A DNA stretch of 27,564 nucleotides from NCBI GenBank assembly GCA_027943245.1, contig JANDJZ010000583.1, forward strand, positions 1 through 27,564, written 5' to 3'. The translations under genes and the position numbers were made by a program. The notes under the pieces are model-generated. The model made no database searches, had not been told where the DNA came from, and saw only the letters and a list, made by a program, of their open reading frames with translations. This document shows, piece by piece, positions 1 to 8,697 of this stretch. The DNA comes from Acanthamoeba sp. SK_2022b. Its lineage: Eukaryota; Discosea; Longamoebia; Acanthamoebidae. Position 1 is the stretch's first letter; every line of letters starts with the position of its first letter.

Positions 1-281
1 GGGGAGGGCGGCAAGGGTTGATGAGGGTGGACCACGCACCAGAAGAGGGAAACTGCGAGGAGGGCCGTAAGGCCAAGGAGGGCGAGGGCGTGGGGTGCCA
101 CGTCGGGACCGGCCCGCCACCACACCAGAACAAGGACCAGGGCGAGTGCGCCGAGACACCCGAACAGCAGTCGCTCAAGACGGGGACCCACCATTCCCGG
201 CGTGACCATGCTCACGAAAAACTCCATCAGGAGACCCCCATCGAACTCCTGACCCTCCTCTCCGCTCGTGCCGGTGGCCAT
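1..281 (-). CDS. PKR1-like V-ATPase assembly factor (5' part, runs off window)
   Basis: Reading the minus strand from the ATG at 281-279 gives an uninterrupted frame of 93 codons to the window edge, so the 3' end is missing. A short acidic N-terminus is followed by the motif MEFFVSMVTPG, then two hydrophobic helices separated by a short polar loop (WWRAGPDVAPHA). The order F-V-x-S-x-x-TPG followed by two membrane helices is the layout of the Pkr1 family. Pkr1 is an ER membrane protein that in yeast acts with Vma12/21/22 to assemble the V0 sector of the V-ATPase. The family is normally about 80-120 residues, so little is probably missing. It is divergent from the cytochrome b561 gene, with 169 bp between start codons. 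The identification rests on motif and topology recognised by eye. Confidence 0.6.
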   Translation of the reverse strand, partial: MATGTSGEEGQEFDGGLLMEFFVSMVTPGMVGPRLERLLFGCLGALALVLVLVWWRAGPDVAPHALALLGLTALLAVSLFWCVVHPHQPLPPS

Positions 282-450
282 GAGGTCTTTGTGCGCTTTT
301 TCCTTCTTTTCTCTTCTCTTTTCTCTATTCATTTCCTGGACAATTTGGGTGGAGAGAATTCCTAACGCCGACAACAGCGAAGCCGGTCAGGTCTCGGGAG
401 CTCGGTTTATGCGCAAGAGTATCACCGCAGAAGAGAGAAGAGAAGAGAGA
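282..450. promoter_or_regulatory. Divergent spacer between PKR1-like and cytochrome b561 genes
   Basis: This 169-bp stretch lies between two divergent start codons and must hold both 5' UTRs and core promoters. It has a pyrimidine-rich TTC/TTTTC tract at about 298-330 and an AG-rich tract (agaagagaga) just before the ATG at 451. I see no clear TATA box. Confidence 0.4.
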
Positions 451-1748
451 ATGGGAGGCAGAAACGTGCTTTGGGGTCTCGCTGGTTTGCTGGCGGCAGG
501 GTTTTCCTACGTGCCTCTCGTCCTGGCCCTTGTCTGGCTTATCACGCGGTACCCTCTTCTTCTTCTATTTCTTTTTACCGTTGCTGCCCTGCCAACCCTG
601 GCGTATTCACACAAGCCCACGCTTTGTCTCTCCAACTCGATAATAACTGGGCCACCCTCTTCGTCGCCGGGTGTGTTTCCCCACTTACCGGGCGCTCCGC
701 GGACAGGCTGGGGAAGGGCGTGGAGGGGTTCGGGACGAACTGGGACGAGCCGTGGCTCGTCTTTAATTGGCACCCGCTGTGCATGATCATCGCCTACTCC
801 ACCCTCTACGCGCATGGTACACGACAGGCTGGGAGAGCCATCCCTCCACCTCCCGGGTGCCCGGCCTTCTGATTGGCTGATCATAACGGGCCGGGGGGGG
901 GGTGTATGTACGTACGCAGCGGCGTTGGCCTTCAGGGCGCTGCCGTTCTCGCGCAACGTGAACAAGGTCATCCACGCCCTCATTCAGACTCTCGGCCTGG
1001 CGGCCTCCACGGGCGGTCTGGCCACCGTGATCATATTCAAGAACAAGACCGGCAATGACCACGTGTACACCCTCCACGCCTGGCTCGGCGTAAGCAGCTA
1101 CGCCCTCTTCGCCCTCCAGGTACCGCGCTGCTGCCTCCTCGGCGCCCCCTCCCCACCCGCTCCCCTCCCCTCTCTTGCGGCACGACCGACGCCTGACCCA
1201 CCAATCACGTGCATTCGTCGTCGTGGTGGTGGTGGTGGTCCCTCGCAGTGGCTCTTTGGCGTGTGCCTCTTTGTGCCGCCTCTGTTTGGCGTCAATTTTC
1301 CGCCCGAGCGTCTTCGCCAGGCCCTCCGCCCCGTCCACATGTGGGCCGGTGGGTGCCACCCCCTCTTCCCTTCCCCACTCGCGGCTTAGCCGCTTCCACC
1401 TCCCTCCTAACGGGTCCTGCGCGTCACGCGCGTGTGTTGCGTCTGGGATGTGTCGGGGGGGGGGGTTGACCAGGCGTGATGATCTACATCGGGTGCACGG
1501 CCGCTATCCTCACCGGACTCATGGATCGGCAGTGGATCTACAACGCCTACCAGAACCCCAACAACGAGTCGTACGGCAGCGAGACCTACATGGTCAACTT
1601 CGTCGCCCTTACCGTGCTCGTTTCGGTGTGGCTGGTGCTGGCCCACCTCTTCCCCAACCCCCTGGAGCAGAAAAAGGACGAACGCGCCCGCCGCGACGGA
1701 TACGAACACCTCAACGCCCAGTCCCTCGACTACCACCACCTGGCCTGA
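451..1748 (+). CDS. Cytochrome b561 (transmembrane electron-transfer protein)
   Basis: Five exons, 451-548, 707-816, 920-1119, 1249-1348 and 1474-1748, all with GT-AG introns and matching phases, give 260 residues. Cytochromes b561 are membrane proteins with two b haems that move electrons, usually from ascorbate to ferric iron or monodehydroascorbate, across endosomal, vacuolar or plasma membranes. The four haem-ligand histidines are present: H55 in NWHPLCM, H88 in NKVIHALI, H122 in VYTLHAWLG and H166 in RPVHMWAG. Their spacing resembles that of animal and plant members. About six hydrophobic helices are visible: the first at residues 6-31, the last in the final exon before a charged tail (LEQKKDERARR). 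The ATG at 451 is chosen because it opens the first helix. An AATAAA lies 47 bp after the stop. The donor substrate cannot be read from sequence. Confidence 0.87.
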
Positions 1749-1794
1749 CCACATGCGCATGTGCGCGAAGAAATTCGAGGAAAAGGGAGAGAAA

Positions 1795-1800
1795 AATAAA
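1795..1800 (+). terminator. Polyadenylation signal AATAAA of cytochrome b561
   Basis: A canonical AATAAA lies 47 bp downstream of the b561 stop codon and 62 bp upstream of the next start codon, a usual place for a poly(A) signal in a compact genome. Confidence 0.45.
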
Positions 1801-1861
1801 CACCACCAACCGCAACAACATCTTGTAGCCCGCACGAAGGGAAGAGAGAGAGAGAGAGATA

Positions 1862-2370
1862 ATGGCGCAGGCTGCCGCACCCCAGAAGACCTACCGCTTG
1901 TCGGATGACCCCACCTTACCAACCAGGAGAAGAACCACATCTATCGCGTGCAGCACAAAAGGCATGCTTTTCCTCTCCGCAGGCGAAGAAGACAAAACAG
2001 ATGGCACAGCGCTGCCATAGGCGCTAATATCAAGCTTGTGTGTTTGGGGGGGGGTCGTAGGGCATACAAATTGTGCGACCCTGTGGTGAAGCCATACGTG
2101 GAGTGCACCAAGCACCGCCTCATAAGCCTCCTGTGGGCGTGCCGCGAGGAAAAAGCGCAGATGGCCGACTGCCTCCACGAAGTGTACGCGTTTCTCCACC
2201 TCCCCCCTCTCCCCAAACAGCCGCCACATCCACTCCTCACCACCACCCTTGTGGGCGGCAGGTCGGAGCGAGCGCGAGAGGAGGTGACGGCTGAATATCT
2301 GGCGCAGCGCCAGGCCAAGCGAGCTGCCGAGGACGCAGCGCACGCGCAACTGCAGAAGGAGCAAGCGTGA
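1862..2370 (+). CDS. CMC1: CMC1-family twin CX9C mitochondrial protein (apparent 1-nt frameshift)
   Basis: Exons 1862-1961, 2061-2183 and 2262-2370. The diagnostic part is in exon 2: CDPVVKPYVEC and CREEKAQMADC, two CX9C motifs separated by a short helix. This is the coiled-coil-helix-coiled-coil-helix fold of the Cmc1 family, imported through Mia40 into the intermembrane space and involved in copper handling and cytochrome oxidase (Cox1) assembly. The C-terminus is a charged helix (QRQAKRAAEDAAH). Exon 1 starts MAQAAAPQKTYRLSDDPTL but the expected continuation (NQEKNHIYRVQHK) is one base out of frame near 1917-1923. Exon 1 is 100 nt where 101 would keep phase. With that base the protein would be about 110 residues, normal for the family. 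Intron 1 (1962-2060) has a GC donor and intron 2 is GT-AG. Confidence 0.75.
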
Positions 2371-2499
2371 GGAGAGAGACCTCCGGAGTCACCAGAAGGA
2401 AAACGCGGAGGAGGACCCCTGTTGTGAGGCATCGTCCTGCCTCGTGCCCTTTTATTTTTATTTGTTTTGTCAAACGCGAAAGAAAGCCGCTTGCTCGCC

Positions 2500-3144
2500 A
2501 TGGGGTTGTTGCCGCAACAAACGATGCGGGGTTGTGCTACTCCCGTGGTGCTCCTGCTCCTTCTGCCCTTTCTCGTCTGCCTGTGCCTCCACCTCGTACG
2601 CAACACACAGGAAGCTTCAATTTCTTCTACCCCCCCCCAATATACTTCTCAAGTGGGTGGCTTCGAAGCGAGTGCTTCCTCTCTGACGACTGGCCCGGTG
2701 TTGTGTGGGCGACGTCTGTTGCCGCGCTCTCAGAGAGGAGCAGCTGCGGACAATGTGAACATGTACGAGCTGAGCACGAGGCCCTGGCTCTATTCGCTGT
2801 CGCTCAAGGTCCCCCCCCTCCCCCACCGTTGGCGGCGGCGCTGAGCCGTGGCTGACGCGTCATTGGCGCACGGTGGCCGGAGATGGCGGACACAGTACGG
2901 AAGGAACATCTCGAGACTGGTGGACGTGCCCATGGAGGAGTTCGTGGCCATCAAGCAGAAGGGGATGAACATCGTCTGGCTCATGGGCGTGTGGCACCTG
3001 GGCAACTACGGCCTCAACTACGACCGCACCGACCCGGGCACCATCGCCTCCTACAACTCCATCCTCCCCGGCTGGACCCTTCCCGACGTCATCGGGTTCT
3101 CCCTCCTCCCCACACGTGCAGTGGAGCCGTTTGCGTGTTCGTGT

Positions 3145-3211
<67 letters not shown>

Positions 3212-3605
3212 GGGTCGAAGTTGCGCACATCCAGCAGTGCAGTTGTGCTCATCACGTGTCCCGGGTTTACCTGCAGGTCGCCGTATGCGGTCACGCAGTA
3301 CAGCATCAACCCGCAGCTGGGCGGCAGCGACGCCGACATCGCGGGCCTTCGCGCTCGCCTGAATTCCATCGGACTCAAGCTCATGCTCGACTTTGTGCCC
3401 AACCACTCCGCTGTCGATGGTTCTTCCCTCGCCTCTCCCCCGTCAGCTGTCGAGCTGCGGTGCTCACCAAATGGGACGCGTGCAGCGGTCCAGATGTCGA
3501 CCAACCCAGAGTTCTACATCCACGCGCCCCGAGGGTCCCAGCCCCCGTACGACTCCAACGTACGTTGTCCCCTCACCACGTGTCCGCCCGCTTGCCTGCT
3601 CTTTT

Positions 3606-3672
<67 letters not shown>

Positions 3673-5338
3673 GCGTCGTGGCTCACCTCGCCCTCGGTCC
3701 ACAGGTCTACATGCCCTCGGGCGTCGCCTATGGCAGCGACGGCTATGGACCCTGGAAAGACACGGCCCAGTACAACTACTACAACCCCAACACTCGGGCG
3801 GCCCGCATCAAGGAGCTCCTCTACGTGGCCTCCCTCGCCGTACAACGCCTCCCTCGCCACATACACACTCCCCCCCCCGGAGAGCGTATATTGTTGTGGA
3901 CTATTAACGCGTTTGTGTGGGCGCGCGTCAATGTCCAGGATGCGATTCGGTGCGACATGGCATACTTGGCCATCAATGACCTTTTCGGACGGGTACAGAT
4001 AATCAATAATACGTCTTAATATATATATATATATATTCCTATATATTTGTCTATACCATGGCCTTACGTGTGCATTGTGGTCGCGTGCGTGTGTTGTCCG
4101 CGTTTGCGTAGACGTGGGCGACCCAGCTGGCGTCGTGGGGCTTCTCCCGCCCGTCGACCGAGTTCTGGGCGGACGCCATCTCCGCGGTGAAGAGCGCCTA
4201 CCCCAACGTCATCTTCCTCGCCGAGGTCTACAGCCCGTGGCAGGTGCGTGTGCGCCACCGAACCCCCCCCCCTGCCCCCAATGATGGCCATCATCTTCGC
4301 ACACGCAACTGATGGATGTGTTCTCGCGATGAGCCAGGCAGCGCTGCAGGCGCAGGGCTTCGACTACACCTACGACAAGGTGCGTCCACCCTTGCCTCGC
4401 TGGCGGGCTGGTAGTAAGATGGCCAAGTGATCGCCCACACTCCCACGCGGACAGACCCTCTACGACCTGATCTCCAGCGACAACCTCGATAACGTGCGCG
4501 GCCACATCAGCGGCTCGTCGGTCTCCTACCTCACCCACTCTGCCCACTGTACGTTCGCGCCGGCCTCCCCGCATCCGCATAGACGCGCTTCCCGTTAACC
4601 CCGACCCAATCGATTCATCGCCAAAAAACGCAGTTGTGGCCAACCACGACGAGGAGAGGGCCGCCGCCCACTTTGGCGGATGGACACAGTGCGTGTGCCC
4701 TGATCGCCTCTCCCTACATCTGCTCCTCTTTTTCTCGCTCGCTTCACCTCATCGCCCCCGCCCCCCACAACCACTCCTCAATCCAATCTAAACCAAACCA
4801 ATCCAAACCAATCCAAACCAAGGGCCAACGCGGCTGCGCTGATCATGTACACCATCCCCGGCATGCGCTTCTACTGGTGCGCCCCCTCGCCCCACAGCTC
4901 ACCCCCCCCCAAAGGAAAGCCATGGGTATGGCGCTGAATGTAACATTTGTTTGTTTGGTTTGTTTGTTTGTTTGTTTGTTTGTTTGTTTGGGGCCCACAC
5001 AGGATGGGCGATTTCGAGGGCTACAAGGCCAAGCTCGCCGTACAGCTCCGCAGGTTTGTCTCCTTTTCCCCCCAAACCATTCACCACGTCGCCACCATCA
5101 TTTATCATTAAAAGAAATAAATGAGCAAAATTTCCTGCTACCGGAGGAGACCAGTCTGACTCGAATTTCTCCCCCCCCCCTTGCAGGGAGAGCTGGGAGC
5201 CTGTGCACAACGCCACGGAGCAGTTCTACGCCACTCTCCTGCCTATCGTCACGGCGGACGTGTTCAACAAGTACGTTACTGCCCCTCAACCCATCGGATT
5301 CTCTCTCCCCCCCCAATACATGCGATTGCCATCTGACC

Positions 5339-5407
<69 letters not shown>

Positions 5408-5988
5408 TGTGTGTGCGCGCATCCTTGCTCTCCGCCCTAGGGGCACGTGGACGTACCTGCCGGTGGGCGGATCCAACAACGATTGGCGACTGATGGCCTG
5501 GCGCTGGGAGTACAACAACGAAAAGGTACCCCTGGCCCCTTTTTGCCTTCTGCCCTCCTTCCACAACGCTGCTGGCAGTCAAAGAGAAAAGAATAAGAGA
5601 GAAAGGAAAAAGAAAAGAAGAGAGCACACCACCACGAATCGCAGCCAACTCACGGTGGCGCGGACCCTTGTGCAGAGGCTGTGTATCATCAACTACAGCG
5701 ACACCGCGGGCTCGGGATCAGTCGTTGTCAGCAACGCCGAAGCTCCCCCCGGCAGCGACAACCTCACCATCACTGAGCTCCTCTCGGGTCCGATTGCCCC
5801 CCTTCCCCCCTCCTTCCAACTGGCGGAGCTCTCACCTCTGCCCAATGAAACAAACCAAACCAAACAAACCAAACAAACAAACAAACAAACAAACAGGCCA
5901 GTCATACGTGCGGTCTGCGTCGCAGATGAGGAACAGCGGCTTGTTCGTCATCGTGCCGCCTTGGTACGCTCAGATTTTTGCCTACTGA
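2500..5988 (+). CDS. Secreted GH13 alpha-amylase-family glycosidase
   Basis: Exons: 2500-2808 (may hide an in-frame intron), 2896-3095, 3277-3559, 3705-3839, 3939-3992, 4112-4243, 4338-4379, 4455-4548, 4634-4688, 4823-4876, 5003-5053, 5187-5270, 5441-5525, 5676-5787, 5897-5988. All joins keep phase and give at most 593 residues. The N-terminus has a strong hydrophobic signal peptide (VVLLLLLPFLVCLCLHL). The (beta/alpha)8 barrel has the conserved GH13 regions: LDFVPNHS (region I), AIRCDMAYL (region II, nucleophile Asp), FLAEVY (region III, acid/base Glu) and FVANHDEER (region IV, third Asp). All catalytic residues are intact, so it should be a secreted or lysosomal enzyme cleaving or transferring alpha-glucosidic bonds. 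Substrate specificity cannot be read. The C-terminal beta domain ends VPPWYAQIFAY. Three introns carry long GT/CA tracts and two others TTTG/AAAC tracts. Confidence 0.88.
3147..3210 (+). repeat. (GT)n microsatellite in GH13 intron 3096-3276
   Basis: About 32 uninterrupted GT units lie between a GT donor at 3096 and the acceptor before 3277. The flanking exons join in phase (I-G-S-P-Y), so the tract is intronic. Confidence 0.95.
3607..3671 (+). repeat. (CA)n microsatellite in GH13 intron 3560-3704
   Basis: About 32 CA units inside an intron that joins SN to VYMPSG in phase. The polarity is opposite to the GT tract two exons upstream. Confidence 0.95.
4018..4035 (+). repeat. (AT)n tract in GH13 intron 3993-4111
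   Basis: Short alternating TA run inside an intron. It looks like a TATA element but lies between two in-phase coding exons. Confidence 0.85.
4946..4990 (+). repeat. (TTTG)n tract in GH13 intron 4877-5002
   Basis: Tetranucleotide TTTG run of about 11 units, slightly interrupted, inside the intron that splits a Trp codon (FYW-MGDF). Confidence 0.9.
5341..5406 (+). repeat. (TG)n microsatellite in GH13 intron 5271-5440
   Basis: About 33 TG units between the donor after VFN and the acceptor before GTWTYL. Confidence 0.95.
5849..5896 (+). repeat. (AAAC)n tract forming the 3' end of GH13 intron 5788-5896
   Basis: Tetranucleotide run acaaacaaacaaacag that directly supplies the 3' splice site; the last AG is the acceptor. 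The usual pyrimidine tract is therefore replaced by an A-rich repeat. Confidence 0.85.
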
Positions 5989-6163
5989 GCGTTGAACTGT
6001 CCGGAAGCCGTTGTCCTTGGCCCGCGGCTTCTCTCCTTTTCCTCGGCCGTTTCGTGCGACGCAAACAATGAACTTTGTTGTTTTTTTCTTCTTCTGACCG
6101 CGGCCCAAGCCTATCGTACAAGACACAAAGGAGGGGGGGGGAGGAGGAGATCCCCTCACTCTG

Positions 6164-7554
6164 CTAGAAACCATTCATCTTGAGGGAATCGCCCAAGAAG
6201 ACGATGGAGATGGCCTGCTCCAATTTGGAGTTGGGCGATGCTTTGGCGATGAACGGGTGCTGTGTGTGCAGAGAGGAGGGCGAGATCAGCAAACAATGCC
6301 TGGCCCACGCATCTTCTTCTTGCAGGGCCAACGTACCGCCAACAGCTGTTCTGCCGAGGGGCGCTGGTCCGGGTCCATGATGAAGCACTGCTCTCCGGGT
6401 TACAATGTAACATCGGCGGCGAGGTGGTAAGTTGGCAAGCAGGCAACCAAGGGGGAGTGCGCACTTGGTCGAGGGGGGGAAGCTGGAAGGTGGTACCTGC
6501 GCAAGAAAGTCCTGAAACTCGGCAGACCACTTTTTCGGGTTCTGTGGCGAGGGAGAAAAGGATCAGGATTTGGTTGGTTGGTTGGTTGGTTGGTTGGTTG
6601 GTTGGTTGGTTGGTTGGTTGGTTGGTTGGTTGGTTGGTTGGTTGGTTGGTTGGTTGGTTGGTTTGCACCTTGAGCGGGGGCGCTCCTTTGGTGGCCATGT
6701 GGAAGAGGACCTGGTTCATACGAAGCAGACGCGCGAGTGAGCCCAAACATACGCGGTTTCGTTCTTCTTCCTCCCCTTGTCATGGGCGAGCTCGCTCGGC
6801 GAGGGGGGGAAAGAAAGGTGCCTTGAGCGAGGGCTGGCCGTAGTAGGGCGGGTGCTGCTGGGCCATCTCCATGGCCATGGCGCCCAAGGACCAGATGTCG
6901 CATTTGGAGTTGTACCGCTGTGTTCAGGCCCCAAGGTCAGTCGTTCGTAGAGAGGGCGCGGGCGAGCTCATGGTACGTACCTCGCGTTTGATGACCTCGG
7001 GGGCCATCCAGTAGCGCGACCCGACCGTGCCTGCCTTGAAATCGTCGCCGTCCTTCAGCTCGGCGCAGAGGCCCAGATCGGCTGGACGAGGAATGTCAGC
7101 CCACACATGCGCACATCTTGCGCTCCATTTTCTATATATATATATATTTATATAGCGGCACGAACCCACTTTGACGGCTCCGTTGATGTTCAGGAGGATG
7201 TTGTCGGCCTATGGGGCATCAAGTGTCAAGTGAGCGGTGAGTACTACGGACTCCACCGCCCCATATAGAAAGGCGCGTACCTTGATGTCCTGGGGGCATT
7301 GGCAACAAGTAGTAATACATAAATAAATACATAAATTACATAATAATAATAATAATAAAGACGTCAGAGACGGATCGGTGTTGTGGGAGAGGAAGAGAGA
7401 TAGGGGCATGCGGCGACACGCCATGCATGTGGAACAACGTGGCCCAGGAGGAGGGGAGAGGTAGTACTCGGTGGATCCGGTTCTGCTTGTGAAGGTAGTC
7501 GAGACCACGCAGCACCTTATCCCCGGCGCGGTGTATGATTCCGAAGGAAGCGGG

Positions 7555-7614
<60 letters not shown>

Positions 7615-7775
7615 GTGTTAGAGAGAGAGAGAGAAAGGTGCATGCCACTGCCCCACGGAGAAGGGGTACCTTGCACAGCACGTTGGCGATCTGGCCCTCA
7701 TTCAAGTCCACACCCGTGATAAGGGACTGCAGCGAGCCACCGTCGCAATACTCCATCACCATCTTCAACAACATC

Positions 7776-7810
<35 letters not shown>

Positions 7811-8627
7811 ACAATCAACAGCCAACAGCCAACGGCCAACAGCTTCGAGATCAGCGGGAGATCTGTGGCAAGTCAAGAAATGGAGGAGGGGAGGGGGCAA
7901 GCAAGCAAGCAAGCAAGGGAGGGAGGGTACCCAGACACGATCCTTGAAGAGGTAGGACCGCAGGTAGTTGACGATGCTGTCGTGCCGACACGAACGCAAG
8001 ATTTCCAGCTCGTTGCAGATCTGTTCGCCGTGCTCGCTGTAGGGCTTCTTGAGTATCTTGATCGCCACCTGGCACGCCGTCACCCCCCCCCCCGCGCCCA
8101 CCAGTCCGTCACGATGCGTGTGAGTGGCCATAACACCCACCACCCACCACCCACCAAACGTGCGCGGACACAGTGTTTCATTATTGGGTGGGAGATGCGT
8201 GAGGCTGGCTCGTTACCACTTGATTGGAGGTCTTGTCCTTGCCCGTGTAGACGTCCCCAAACCCCCTGCGCGCGCGCGCGAGATGGGCAACCCCCCCCCC
8301 CCCAAACCATCAGCGCATATCCGGCGACGAGAGGGGGGGGTGGAAGTGGGGTTAAAGGGGGGGGGGGGAGTGGCGTGCCCGCGGCCGATCTTCTGCTTGG
8401 AGGAGAACAGGGGGGCCGGGTTCTCGAGCAGGAAAAGCTCCTCCCGCACCGGATGCCCCGGGTCGGCACCGGCCGCACCTTGCGACGAGGCCGGGGAGTC
8501 GCGACTCGCGTCGTTGAGCTGCTCCCCGTCGTGGCCTTCCCGGCGCCCGCGGTTCTTGTGGGACCTCTTTGCCATTGCTCCCGCCGGAGCTGTCGTGGAA
8601 GGCCTTTGGCTTCTGCACACAACACAC

Positions 8628-8697
<70 letters not shown>

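Noticed and set aside
787..1359. 190-codon minus-strand frame
   Set aside because: Shadow of the cytochrome b561 exons on the other strand; the plus frame holds the four haem histidines.
4018..4035. TATATATA tract as a promoter
   Set aside because: It lies inside a GH13 intron between two in-phase coding exons.
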